Origin: Sarcomyxa edulis
Lineage: Eukaryota; Basidiomycota; Agaricomycetes; Agaricales; Mycenaceae
Assembly (NCBI GenBank): GCA_009761415.1
Contig: QUOL01000001.1
Span: 1,984,001 to 2,048,000 of the forward strand
Reading direction: 5' to 3'
DNA: 64,000 nt
Part shown: positions 1 through 13,036 of the stretch, one piece after another
How positions within the stretch are numbered: the stretch's first letter is position 1
Layout of the letters: each line of letters opens with the position of its first letter
Position numbers and translations under genes: made by a program
The notes under the pieces: generated by a model
Told to the model about the DNA's origin: nothing
The model's database searches: none
Seen by the model: the letters and a program-made list of their open reading frames with translations, nothing else

Positions 1-802
1 GTCGCGCGTTATGCATGCTAAAACATACCCCAACGATCGATAGAAATTCAGAGCATCTACGTTAGCTGTATACAAACCGTGAGCAAGCTGGAAGTCAATT
101 CATTGGGAAAGCAAAAGTACCTCTGAAAACCGTAAGCACAACCTTTTCCATATCCCATTTTGAGCCAATGGTAGCTAGTTGCTGCATCAAGAGTTTTCCG
201 AGACCACATCGACGAACACGCTGCGATACTTGTAATTCATAACTGAAACGAATTAGCGAATAGCATACGATGGTTCGATGGACACTGACCAGTATATAAC
301 GTCCTCGTCGTCTTCATCATCGAACCGAAACATGCTGTATGCTACCAACTCGTGGGTGCTTGCAGAACGAACCAAGATGAAACGAGATTCAGGATCGAAT
401 AACTCCAGTTTCTTAGACGACGGATCCCATCCAAAGGATGAGTGAGCATATCTGTAGCGTACGAGACTGTTCATAAGTTCCGTCCGTGGACACGTAGACG
501 GAGTAAAGACACGTACAAATCGTGCATATTAGTTTCAAACAGATCCCAGACGGAAGACCGCGTATCAGGATTTAGCTGCGAAGGAAGTGCTACGGAAACA
601 ACATGCCTGTTCATTCCCCACATCAGATATCAATTTCGCAAAGATCACAGAAATAATATCGTACGGTCCATCTTCTGTTACGAGATGTTTGCCCAACTCA
701 GACGAGGAGGCCTTGACATTTGTAGAAGTAAACCGCGACAGTGATTGCAGTGGTGAAATCGCTGACCTTTCTCGCGTCCTGCATTCTCTTGGAAGCAGTC
801 AT
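1..802 (-). CDS. NAA40: N-alpha-acetyltransferase 40 (NatD) homologue, C-terminus cut by window edge
   Basis: This protein would acetylate the N-terminal residue of histones H2A and H4, the known role of NatD. The reverse strand encodes, across several exons, the hallmarks of the family: WDLFETNMHDLY, then SSFGWDP, then a FRFD block, then the acetyl-CoA loop RVRRCGLGKLLM (about 184-221) followed by MEKVVLTVF. A last visible exon gives NVDALNFYRSLGY before the sequence runs out. Introns inferred by eye include GTACGTGTC to CTACAG near 456-521 and GTACTTTTGC to TATACAG near 63-121. The first exon is the least certain; I chose the ATG at 802 because it precedes a basic stretch, as in other NAA40 proteins. 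The gene diverges from RIO2 across about 280 bp. The C-terminus lies outside the window. Confidence 0.82.
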
Positions 803-1082
803 CGAGGAAGGTCGCGAGTAATTGGCAAGATTGCAAAGGAATTTGATGATCGAGGTCCGAGTCGGTGAGGACGCGAGGACGTCCCGAAGCTTGTCTTGTC
901 GATCGAATGTCCGTGTTTGGTCAAACTGATCGGAATTTTCAGATGTGCCCGCCTCGACTCAAAAACGTTCCTTCAACACGCTCCCGTTCCAGCAAATCTG
1001 ATCAACCACCATTCAAAACAACACTCGAATATATCTGCTCAAAACACCCCTACGAATCTATCGCACCTAAACATCCTGCATC
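803..1082. promoter_or_regulatory. Divergent promoter between NAA40 and RIO2
   Basis: About 280 bp separate the two divergent start codons. No clear TATA box is visible. The arrangement suggests a shared promoter, which is inference. Confidence 0.4.
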
Positions 1083-2969
<1,887 letters not shown>

Positions 2970-3153
2970 GGACATCATCCTACCCTACGTACTTATATAT
3001 ACCAGAGTGGCATGAATGATAATTCTTGCATTTGCATCCACTTAAAAGTTCTCACGCTCGACTTATCTTCACCATCTCCAGTCGTATCCAGCTCATATTC
3101 CGATTCATCTCGTTACTGAGCACTGAACGTTCGTATTTTCTCCACAGTTCACT

Positions 3154-3950
3154 ATGGAAAGGGCAGATCTAGAAACATATCAAGTTCAGCTTTCTCAAGT
3201 TGAACTTGCGCTCTCTGCAGAACCTGACAATGCCGAACTTTCCTCCCTCCGTTCCGAGCTGAAGGAGCTCATCGGCCTCACTCAAGCTGCTCTCGCGCAA
3301 GCAGAATCTGCTTCTTCGTCAAAAGTCGAAGCATCGCGCAAAACAACCACGCACACGCCTGCACAGACTTGGGCTGCTGGAGATGAGATTTTGGCAAAGT
3401 ACTCTGGCGACGGTGCTTGGTACCCTGCTCGCATCACGTCCCTCGGAGGCTCGGCAGATAATCGTGTATACAGTATCGTATTCAAAGGTTACAATACGAC
3501 CGAACTGGTCAAAGCAGCGGAGATCAAGCATCTACCTGCAAACCACTCCGGAGCCGCGCCATCGTCTTCGACGAACAAACGCAAGCTGAGTAAAGTGGAG
3601 GAAGAGGAGAGGGAGAAGAAGAAGAAGAAGAATGAGAAGAAAGTAGAGGCCAAAGCGGCCAAGGCCAAGGAACAAACCCAAAAACAAGCGACATGGCAAA
3701 AGTTCGCCAAAAAGTCGGAGAAGAAGGGGGTTCATATTGCTGGAGTAGCTGGAACCAGTATATTCAAAACTCCCGATAACCCCCTGGGACGAGGTATGCG
3801 TCGTTCCAATCTTCTTCTCTTAATCGTCGATATTCTGACCCAGTCTTCAACCCATTTACAGTCGGAGTGACAGGTTCCGGAAAGGGTATGACAGATGTTG
3901 CAGCTCGGGGTAAGCATAAGTTCGTACCGAGGGACGACGAAATCCCGTGA
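3154..3950 (+). CDS. SPF30: SPF30/SMNDC1-like Tudor-domain splicing factor
   Basis: Homologues are spliceosome assembly factors whose Tudor domain binds dimethylarginine on Sm proteins. The N-terminus is a coiled-coil-like Leu/Glu-rich segment (LSQVELALSAEPDNAELSSL). The Tudor domain spans about residues 72-128, with the core WAAGDEILAKYSGDGAWYPA and a YNTTELV segment. A highly basic KKKKKNEKK region follows, then the conserved KKGVHIAGVAGTSIF and TPDNPLGRG. An intron with acceptor near 3861 joins this to a final exon ending KHKFVPRDDEIP with TGA at 3948-3950, matching the family's short conserved tail. The ATG at 3154 is the first in frame. The gene follows RIO2 by 184 bp on the same strand. 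Confidence 0.85.
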
Positions 3951-5239
3951 ATATATCGATCGATCGTACGTCTTCCGAGCCTTTCTCACTAGTGGCATTA
4001 CCGACCAACTTCCCAGTGTGGCGTCGTTGACCTGTCCCGTATCATATTTCGATGCAACATCTATCCTTTTGCAAGATGTTAGGCATATCGAGTTGGGCCA
4101 TTTGGTGCCTCATGATAGATGCGAACAATAATACGTGACGCCTTCCTCTTTCTATCTCATACATTTCTTGGTCTCATTATCTTGTTCTTCTCTTTAACCG
4201 CCGCCTGTCAGAATACCTGTCTGGATACTCCTCGTTGGCCTCAGCAAGGCCCACGCTGGCTGTACGTTTTTTCAATGTGTTGAGTGTACTTCTGTCTGAC
4301 CGACCACTTGAAACGGAGCATATTAGTTGTTCATTCGCCGCCGCCCCCAGTCGCTGAGTAATAGCTGTGTATTCACTCGTTCCTTCTCATTCGCTGATGA
4401 CATTCTTGGCCGACCAACTTTTGCAAGTCATAGAAATTCTCCAAGCCGTGGATATAACAATTCCACCGCCCGCAATGAGGTGAACCGGAGGTGCAATCGT
4501 TTGGCGAGGTTCTTCAGTCCTTGTGCTACCATTCAGATTTCTTGCAGTTCTATATGTGCGGGGCCGTGACAAAAGACACCGGCCCCGCTGTTTGTAAATT
4601 AAAGAAGCCACAAATTCTAGTGAGTATTCCGATAGCATGGACGACAAGTCGTTATTCCATCCGCACGCCTTGTCAGTCACCCAGTAGGCTGCACTAAGTC
4701 TCCACTAAATACGGCCTTTTCGCGCCAACAGTGACTCGTTCCGAAACCTCCGTCAACGTCTTCCTCTGTCAATTTAAGACACAAAGGTGCGCTCGCGGGA
4801 GTGCATTCTTGGTTTACAATTCCGATCAGTTGAGATTCCTTTACTCAACAATTTAGATCTTCTTTGGTAAGAAGTTTTTTGACTTTGACCTCTTACGTGC
4901 CCTTCTTAGCCAGTACACTGGGGATGTGCGAGTCCATTCCTTGGGGTAGCTGGTTCACTCCCATCAGTCGCTGATGCATATTCCACGTACACCGACGTAG
5001 GTGCGCGGGAGTGAGTGGTGCTACCATCATGAAGAGGACTTGCTCGAGATCCACAGAAGCCTTGTACGCGTGGGAGACGTTGTTATTATTATATATTATA
5101 AACTTCAGGAGTACGAAGACGTTGCATGAAACCTATTCGCGCTGAAAGTTGGACGTACATAGACAAACGCATGTATTAAGTTTATGGGACTACGGATACT
5201 TGTTGTAAAATGGTACATATAATGATGAGGAGGTCGCGC
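3951..5239. other. Intergenic stretch, no supportable gene
   Basis: No open frame here carries a recognisable motif or convincing exon chain on either strand. A GC-rich hairpin sits at 4558-4588. Around 5070-5110 there is an AT-rich run. The SPF30 and 5240-6183 genes converge on this stretch, so it probably contains both 3' UTRs. Confidence 0.5.
4558..4588. repeat. 9-bp perfect GC hairpin with 13-nt loop
   Basis: GCGGGGCCG at 4558-4566 is the exact reverse complement of CGGCCCCGC at 4580-4588. The loop is AT-leaning. Its role is unknown; it could be a structured RNA element or the remains of a transposon end. Confidence 0.6.
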
Positions 5240-6183
5240 TCAGTAGTATGTATCAGGATCAGGCAAGGAGTCTACTGAAGCACGACGAGTGACTACTGCC
5301 CCAGTCTGTACAACTTGGGGTCCTGCCAAGGCTTTCCGCAAATTATCGTTCTATACAAAGATATCAGCAACGTAGTTACTGAAGAGTCGGAGAGGAAACT
5401 CACCGCTCGCTCGAGTTCGAGAAGCTTCAGCTTGTCACGGCCCACGTCGTGCTGTAGACCAGCTACCATACTCTACAGAAGGACAACTGAGAAAATTGCC
5501 GCTGTTATCCGACGAATGATCTCACCTTGGCTGTTTTGGAGTTAAGACCCTTGAAAGGTTCCAACTCGTCAAATGCGACGGGCCAAAATCCGATGCTAAA
5601 GATTCCGAGATTAGTCATGAACGCCACAATCCTTCACGGCACGGGAAAAACATACCTGAGAAGTTGAGCATGAAGCCGATCTACGTGAGCTTCTAGGCTT
5701 GCGGTGTAAATGGTGCGTCTATGAGGGGCACCAAGTGTAGACCTATGTAGAAATCAGTGTTAACGCGTACACATAAAGAAATGTAGATCGAACCTACAAC
5801 TCGTATGGGTTAAAAAGTGACTTCTCGAGGGCATGGTTCCATATACGACGTCGTTTACCGGTGGTTTCTTTTTTTGCATAAAGACGAGAGTACGGGTGGC
5901 TGATGGTGACTCGGTTGACATTTGTCTTTACTGTAGTCTCTGGTCTGCCAAGGTTGCGTTCATATGGAGGTGGATTGTCTTCAGGGTAGAACGGCGGCGG
6001 TGTGAAAGACGAAGGAAGATCGGCGACGTAAGCACTATAGGGTGATCCATATGAAGGTAAAGACGCGGACGAGGAGATACTGTCGGTGGGCGAGGACGCC
6101 GTAGGAGATGGAGGATACTGCAGTGAGAGCGAAAGGTCAATATCGGGGAGATCAGTAGGATTGTACTGGGGACTTGTGGACAT
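5240..6183 (-). CDS. Conserved-looking unknown protein, five exons
   Basis: I do not recognise a named domain. The first exon (about 5807-6183) encodes MSTSPQYNPTDLPDIDLSLS, then a Ser/Pro/Tyr-rich region with PPPYERNLGRPE, and a basic stretch GKRRRIWNHALEKSLF. Four further exons, joined by clear GT-AG introns, encode HRRTIYTASLEAHVDRLHAQ, IGFWPVAFDELEPFKGLNSK, a Leu-rich helix KLKLLELERANDNLRKAL and the end DSLPDPDTYY with TGA at 5240-5242. The exon chain keeps one frame throughout, which supports the model. The helix HVDRLHAQL and the final Leu-rich segment suggest coiled coils. An upstream in-frame ATG at 6264 exists, but MSTSPQ at 6183 looks like a more natural start. Confidence 0.7.
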
Positions 6184-7476
6184 GGTGGGATTGAGTTTGG
6201 GGTGAGGAGGAAAGGAGAGTAGGATGGTCTTTAAATACTTCAAGATGATAGACGGCGATCTCAACGCCCCACATATTTGAAATCTGAGGTGATTTGAAGG
6301 ACGAAAGGGTCGGATGGAGAGTGAAGGATACGTGACTTCGTGCTAAATGGAGGCAATCGACAGCTAGATTGAGACAGAATGACCGTCGGCGCTGGGCCCG
6401 TTTGAGCATCTGGCGCTAGATCTGGAGCTTCTGGAGAGATCCTGCACAAAGAGGGAGCTGCCAAATCTCAGAAGCAAACCTAAAGAGTATAGGTGGGACT
6501 AATCAGAATCTGGCACGAATTGCATGTTGAACAACGACAAGTGTACCTACTTTTGTATACGTATGTTCGCGTAAGTAGTCTGATGATCAAGCTGACCTCG
6601 ATTATGTTCCGAACTGTTTCTTATCATATCCATATCAGTATGACAGGAAACATAGAGAAACTTAGAATTTGTTGAAAAAGTTTGCAGGAGACGAGCACGA
6701 TTTCCTGATTAGTGAATTCATGTTCAAACTCAGCGGCATTTGCGAAGCTCAAACTGGTGATATCCGACCAAAGGTAGATTGTCTGTCGTTCTTTGAGATG
6801 TGATACCTCGACGTTAATGCCCACCAGGAAGTCCTCTTTTTTACTCTCTCTTCCTGACTTCTACTCCAGCGCATCCTTCTCACGCTGCGATCGCACCTTT
6901 ACCCCCAAGTCCGCGCGGTCCGTTTGTCTGCCAGTCGTCTCGACGATGGACGCGTTAGATGTGTGGCCAGTGCGTATATGTGTCCCCAGATACCGTCGAA
7001 ATTGGTTTGGATCTACTATGGTGTACTTGGAGGATCGATCAGCGTCAATTCGGGGCTGTCCCCAGCGAGATAGACCATCTTGCAGATATCCTTTTAGGGA
7101 GCGGGGGTAAACTCAGTACTCCGGATTTGAGTGACGGTTTGCCTTTCGTCAGGACCACCCCGAAACGACCGAGGACGTGGAAGGCATCAAGGTTCCCTAG
7201 ATCTGCGATCGGCGTCCTGACGAGTGCCATTTTTTTCGAATCAGCCTTCGAATTCTCTATTCAAATCTCAGCTTTCTCCGAGAAAAAAAAACGACACACA
7301 ACCTCGAAATATCCAATTTGCCCGGTCACAAGGAACACAGACCCACATCTTTTACATGTAACTTCGGCACGTAAAGCCGCTTAATTATCTGCTGGTTCCA
7401 CCAAACTCTTTATAAACTTGTCTTCACTTATCGACACTTGCGACCCCAGGTTACCCTCTACCAAAGTACCACCGAG
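6184..7476. other. Intergenic stretch between divergent genes, nothing firm
   Basis: Several open frames of 60-140 codons occur on both strands (for example 6959-7384 plus and 7045-7230 minus). None has a recognisable motif or a consistent exon chain. It probably holds the upstream regions of the two flanking unknown genes. Confidence 0.45.
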
Positions 7477-8762
7477 ATGCAGTATTCAAATCCTTATCCT
7501 GCTTCTCCATCCGTTGGAGATTTTACGGTATGAGACTTGGATACAATTGAACCGAGTCGAACCCTGACATTCCTTAGTACGCTTACACAGAGACTGAGCA
7601 TCCATCTCCCCCAGAGTATTATTCGCCAACAGCATATCACAGCGAGGATACGAGCAGCTACGCTTACTCGTCCCTGGCGGACACAGAGAGGCCTGCCCCC
7701 GGCGCTGACATTTACGACCGCGAGTACTCACAGGTTGCACAAGATCAACACTTTCCTTCCCAGGGCGCGTACTACGAACAACCGGAGGTCCAATCTCCAG
7801 AGATCTCCCTTCCCGGCAATTATTACGCCTCAGACGTCCCTCTTCACGCGCCTGTTCCCCTTCCTGGTTACCCCGCAGTCCTTTGCTCCGATGCTCAATA
7901 TAATTACGAATATCCCATCGCATCGTATTCCTCCCCGACTCCATCTGCCTCTCCGGTGTCCCCCATCGAAAGTCAGGAAGTCGACCTCAATTCTATATGC
8001 CAGCCACAGTTGGACTTCGTCTATCCCAGTCCTTCAACTCTAGCGCAGCCCCTTCAGCAGAAATTCCCCACTCCGAGCGAGCTTCTCACGGAACTCGCTG
8101 CCAAAGACACGGCTGCCACTCATGTATCCACCGTGCCTATTCTCGAGAAGAAATCCGAGACCGCTCGTCGTGCTCGTCAGAAAGCCATGGCGAAGAGCGT
8201 CGGGTTCGAACCGACCGACCCGTACGTAAATTTATAGCATGGACATTTTAGCTCTCTAAATGTTAAACATCAGGGATAGCATTTCCTCACACGACAAGAA
8301 AAGGCACTACCTCGAGTGCCTCGAACACTACGTTATGTACCTACACGAACAATTGAGTCTCGTCGGTGCAGGTCCCTTGGCTTTGGAACGCGTATCGACC
8401 TACAGAGGACTGAGCAGTCGCTCCATCAGAGTGAGTCGTCTCGGACTTTACGCCTTATCTATGGTCCATGAACAGTCATTTTGGTTGTTACAGACGCTTC
8501 TAGTCCACATGCAAAACACGGCCAAGAAGCTCAACGTTAGTAGGGAGCACGAAGAACAATTGGTACATTTGGCTTTTCCCCCTTGTTTCGGCGATTTAAA
8601 ATTATCCTGACGGTTGTTTCTCCCTATTTTCAGTTTATTTCTCTTCGCGACCAGGTCCTGCAACAGGATGCAGCTGCCGTAGCTGCGGCACAAGAGTATC
8701 GCCGGAACTCAATAGTTTCGTCAGTCTCCGAAGGCGATTCTTCGGGATCGTACACGGTGTAA
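7477..8762 (+). CDS. Unknown basidiomycete-type protein with conserved C-terminal helical block
   Basis: Exon 1 starts at ATG 7477 (MQYSNPYPASPSVGDFT) and joins, after a 50-nt intron, a long Tyr/Ser/Pro-rich low-complexity region (SPPEYYSPTAYHSEDTSS). The conserved-looking core follows: TPSELLTELAAKD, then EKKSETARRARQKAMAKSVG, then SSHDKKRHYLECLEHYVMYL, then a block with RGLSSRSIR. Later exons give LLVHMQNTAKKLN and LRDQVLQQDAAAVAAAQEY, ending SSGSYTV with TAA at 8760-8762. The basic segment followed by a heptad-like helix resembles a DNA-binding or dimerisation region, but I see no canonical bZIP spacing. The disordered N-terminus and basic core suggest a nuclear regulator; that is inference. 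Confidence 0.72.
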
Positions 8763-9320
8763 AATATATTTGCTCGTTTTCCCTCAAGGACAGACATCGT
8801 TCTTACCTGCACTTGGCTTGGAGGGATCTTTATAGGACTTGCCTTTGCCACAACACCTTGCCTCTTTTAGGCCATGTTGCCACATATCAATTCTACTCGC
8901 GCCGGGTGTACGTTATATACGTTACTCTAGCACTTACCAGTATGTTTAATTTCCGCGTACATGTCATGTGAAATATTATGCCGCGAAACATGGTTCATAC
9001 ATGTCATTGTATCTTTTTGGAGATGTCAAGCCCATGTTGTGCTTATGAACGGATCTTACAGGACGCCGTGAAATAGATTCCAGAACATATGTAGAATCTG
9101 TGTCCTTCCTTTCAATGTCAACAAGCTTCAGGGTTTGTCTTCGCCAAATCTGAGGAGGATTACGGAATGTTTTGTTCCACGAAGAAAACGGATATTGATT
9201 ACAAAAGACGACAGCGATTAACTATCAAGATCCTGCATTTGTCGTACATATGAATACATGGTCATTTGGAACAAGCTTCTTTCCAACTCGTAGACCCTGG
9301 CGAGGAACTAGAATGGGCGT
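8763..9320. other. Convergent 3' intergenic stretch
   Basis: The stretch lies between the 3' ends of the 7477-8762 gene and PIL1. It is AT-rich, with no supportable frame or RNA gene. It is best read as the two 3' UTRs and terminators. Confidence 0.5.
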
Positions 9321-11214
9321 TCAGTAATCTTGATACGGGGGTAGGTCGTCATCCTTTTTCGAGGAATCGCCGGCTGCGCCACCACCCTGGTGCAAAATCC
9401 TCTCCCTGTCTTCACGCTCTAACCTCTTCTTCTCCTCGTCAGCAGTTTCATACGGCTTATCAGATGTTGCCGGGGTCGAAGGTGACGCAGTGGCTGTCGT
9501 AGCAGCGATCGATTGAGGTTGAGCCAGAACTTTCTCCCTATCTTCCCTCTGTAGCCTCTTCTTCTCCTCTTCGGCAGTCTCGTACATGGACGAGGCAGCG
9601 CCTATGGCAGCAGGACTACCGAAACTATCGCCGCCTTGCTCGTTTCCGGATAAGCCACCACTTCTGGGTCCAGCAGTGGTAGACGCAGCCTTGATGTCAC
9701 GAAGAGAGCCGCTCGCGGGCCCAGGACCACTGGGTCCTGCTGAAACGGGGACTCCAGTTTCGGCCACGGTGGGAGTGACGGCAGGAAGGTTGACAACGGG
9801 ATCCGAAGCGACGATAGGGACAGGGGCTGTTGGACTGGAGATATCGGCATTGGGAATGGGTGCAGGCGATTGATTAAGGTTGTGTGGGTTGATGGGAGGA
9901 GAACTCTTCTCAGGGAGGCTGGCAGTACTATCTCCTGCCTTGAAGGCGGAAGGGGGGTGGGTCTGGGATGCGAGGGGTCGGCTCGCGGTTGGAGGAGGGG
10001 TCAATGGAATACCTGGCTGCGTGCCAGAGGTGATATCGGAACTGATGCTCGAAAGCTCGCTGGCATGCGACTCGCCAAAGCTACGGGTATCTGACCTGCC
10101 TAAGTCAGAGCCTGCGACCTGCGAAGGAAGGTTGATATGGCCCGTCTTGTAGTTGCTGATCAAAATATAATGAATTTGAGAAGAGATGTTGAAATTGAAG
10201 AAACCACTTACTCGAGAGCACGTTGAAGAGAGGCGCGAGCAGCGCCAGTTGCTTGTCCGCCAGTATAAGGATTGGCTGGGGTAGGAGGGAGCGTCGGTAG
10301 AGCTTGGATGATAGGCGTGGAGGCTTGAGAAAGGAGAACTAATTTCTCCCCGTACTGTAGGTAGTATAAAGTCAGTCCAACGAACAACTGTCGCAACAAC
10401 CGATAGGATGCACCTCGCGTATAGCGTCCCACTTGAGCTGCTCGCTCTCTCTGATAGCTTTCCTCTTGAGTAATTCAATCTCATTTTCCTGAGCTTGATC
10501 CTCGAGTTCGGCTTTGCGTAGTTGATCTTTGAAATCTTGGAGCTTCTTTTCCATACCCTTTTGCTGGTCATGCTCTATTCTTGCGATCTGGTTCTGTAAT
10601 CCAGCACGGATGTTGCGCCTCGGGGTGATGGCTGTTTCGGCATCCCGTAGAGCCTTGAGTGGCGCCCGCGCACCGTCGAGTTTCAAAGCAAGAGAACTTG
10701 CCAAAGATCCTTGAACGAAGTTGAGGTATGCGAGGCGATCGGATACTGGGATCGCAATGAGGTGTAAGCCTTGGTATCAAGATAGACAGATCAAAACATA
10801 ATGACCGTCTTTGAGATCGGCGGGCTCAGATTGACCCCAGGTATAGAGTTCCTTGCTCTGAGACTTGGCATCGCGACTAACACTATCGAAATCGATGGCA
10901 ACTCCTTTGGATATGGTGATCATCTTCTGAACAGGAGTCGTAGAACTGAAAGTGTCTCAGCGATGGCATACCGATTAGATCAGAGATTGTACTGACGCAT
11001 ATTGTTGACCAAAGGCTCTAAGCTGATACTGAAGAGCATCCAAGGTATGGTTTCTGTGGCCTCCTTGAGCCGCAGCTTCATTAGCTGGAGGTTGTGCAGC
11101 AGCATCGGGGCTGGTAGGGCGATGACCACTTGGTAGATGTTGAGCTAAAGGAGACGCATTGAGAGCAGACTGAGCTTTATCTGCGAACGAAGATAGAAAA
11201 CTTGGAACAGGCAT
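9321..11214 (-). CDS. PIL1: Eisosome component PIL1/LSP1 family protein (BAR-domain)
   Basis: PIL1-family BAR proteins scaffold eisosomes, the furrow-like plasma-membrane domains of fungi. The start MPVPSFLSSFADKAQSALN at 11214 is followed by HTLDALQYQLRAFGQQY. Later exons encode the PIL1 core: ISKGVAIDFDSVSRDAKSQS, ELYTWGQ, then helices SLALKLDGARAPLKALRDAE, RAGLQNQIARIEHDQQKGME and ELEDQAQENEIELLKRKAI, and a GEKLVLLSQASTPIIQALP block. A long Pro/Ser/Ala-rich tail carries two near-copies of ETA(E/D)EEKKRL(Q/E)REDRE before the end DDDLPPYQDY. About six exons. The duplicated E/K/R heptad in the tail may form an extra coiled coil. The family call rests on the core helix order. The gene is convergent with the previous one. 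Confidence 0.86.
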
Positions 11215-11490
11215 GATGGTGAAAGGAGATAGTTGGCAAAGGGGATTGTCTCGGGACTGTGACTTTATAAGTTTGTGGCCAGGCTGCGGCACCCAAAGGC
11301 TATGTTCCCTATGTCGTCATCGGCCAAGATCACGCCGACGACTCAGACTCAGTCGGGTACTCTCAAGGTACTCTGGGGAGGTACTGACTTTGGGCTACTT
11401 ACATATGTATGTTATGCGTATGTAGGCCTTGGGGCTGCGGTGAGACTTATAATTGCAAACGACAGACAAAATCAACAGATACAGATCGTT

Positions 11491-12609
11491 TCAAACAATT
11501 ATCTTCTTCGCAGACTTGCCCTTCCTCTCAGAGTCTTTGTGCGAAAGGAACTCAACCTCCGTCGCTAACGGTCCACCCAACTTTTGTCCTTCTGTATATC
11601 CCAACACACTCATCTTGAAATGTTTCCCAACCCCTTCAATACGTTGTCGGAGCGCTTCGTCTTCCGGTCCTCCAGGCGCAAGTCGCGTCCAGATCGACAA
11701 CCGATAGAATTGCGGCCGCGTCGAAACGATCACACCGGTAATCAGAGACTTTGGAGGGGAACCGTCCTGGGTATCAGAGGCAGTCAAGGACGGGTCGAAT
11801 GTTTCACCAATGGCAGCAAGCATCTTCGCAATAAGATGAGTATCACATGGAGAGACATGGTGAGTAATTTTTCGCACCGTATATAGCCACATCTTGTCGA
11901 CGTTCGCCCGATTCTTGTCTTTTGGGAGCTGGATACTCCATTTACCGCCATTCTTATTGGCCTCATCTTCCCAAGCTGGGATGATCCCCTCCTAAAATAC
12001 AACATTGATCGCAAATTCTGCTAAATGAAGACGAAAAGACCAACCTTGAAAAGATAGTAGTTAGCCTTTTGGGGAAGCATAGACGGTGGTACAATGTTGT
12101 TGTAGAGCCTATAAGTCATAATTTTCAGTCATGCTCTTCTTGATGCGTAGTGAGTGGCATGACTTACCCCCAGAATTCCTCTACACTATCAAAGGTAATG
12201 ACGCGCTTGATGTCTTCCATCCATCCCTGTGCAGCAGCCACATTGGTTGTCTGTGAGACGGGCGTTTGGGGAAACGCGGAGATAGGTGTTTGAGGCATAT
12301 TACGGCCCTTTGTTGCGGGAGAGTCGAACCAGAGTGTCCACGGCGAGTAGAGTGGATGCTACAAAATCCATGAGCGCAAGTAAGTAATCAGTGAAGAAGT
12401 GAACTCACCTTGACGTTGAAGTTGGTAGGATCGTTGAACACCGTCTTGATACCCTCTGCCTGCGCCTGCATGTCGACCTCTTGTATTTCGCCAGGTTCGA
12501 GAGTGGCTTCAACCGTGGAATCAGCAGACGATTGATCGGCCAAAGCAGCGGATATAGCAGCCCTAGATGCCTGAAGAGCAGGGCCGGATAGAGTAGAAAC
12601 GGAAGTCAT
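11491..12609 (-). CDS. eIF4E: Translation initiation factor eIF4E (mRNA cap-binding)
   Basis: eIF4E binds the m7G cap and recruits eIF4G. The first exon encodes a variable N-terminus from ATG 12609 (MTSVSTLSGPALQASRAAIS) ending FNDPTNFNVK. Spliced exons then give HPLYSPWTLWFDSP, FDSVEEFWGLYNNIVPPSML, KANYYLFKEGIIPAWEDEAN and NGGKWSIQLPKD, which contain the cap-stacking tryptophans and the WEDE acidic residue. The last exon includes SLITGVIVSTRPQFYRLSIW and ends GKSAKKIIV. A Thr/Pro-rich insertion (MPQTPISAFPQTPVSQ) after the first tryptophan motif is longer than in yeast or human eIF4E. About five exons. It diverges from the MTM1 gene. Confidence 0.93.
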
Positions 12610-13036
12610 GGTAGAATCGATAGAGAAAGGAATATGTTGAGCAGGATAGATGATGGGGATCCGGTTTTGAGTGCGTGTGGTTGCAATTGACTACGGGGTG
12701 GGAATGGATGCTGTGGTTTATAATAATATATAGGCTCGAAGGCTGAAAGTTGGGATATGATATGACTTTGTAAGCTGGTGTAAGCTGAGAGTAATTTCGA
12801 CGAGTGGAAAGAGTTTGAATATTTTTGAGAGACTTGCAAAACTTTGGATCACCGTCGCCTCACATCCGAGTCCTCGGCCTGGCCCGCATCGGCCGGGACT
12901 TGGCCGCACATCTTATCAGATAAGAATTTTGTTTACGCAGACCACCGGCACACCGAACTTCAATCCCACTCTCCCACTCCCGACCTCCCCTCCCCTCCTC
13001 CTCCCCCTCCCCCCTCCCTAGACCTTCTGATTTAAA
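12610..13036. promoter_or_regulatory. Divergent eIF4E/MTM1 promoter with pyrimidine tract
   Basis: The region contains a long C/T-only-rich run at about 12961-13020, directly upstream of the MTM1 start, and an AT-rich TATA-like run (about 12718-12731) on the eIF4E side. Pyrimidine tracts before the start are common in fungal promoters. Confidence 0.5.

Noticed and set aside
6793..7384. Plus-strand frames upstream of the 7477 gene
   Set aside because: Possible splice sites exist, but no conserved piece or consistent exon chain was found.
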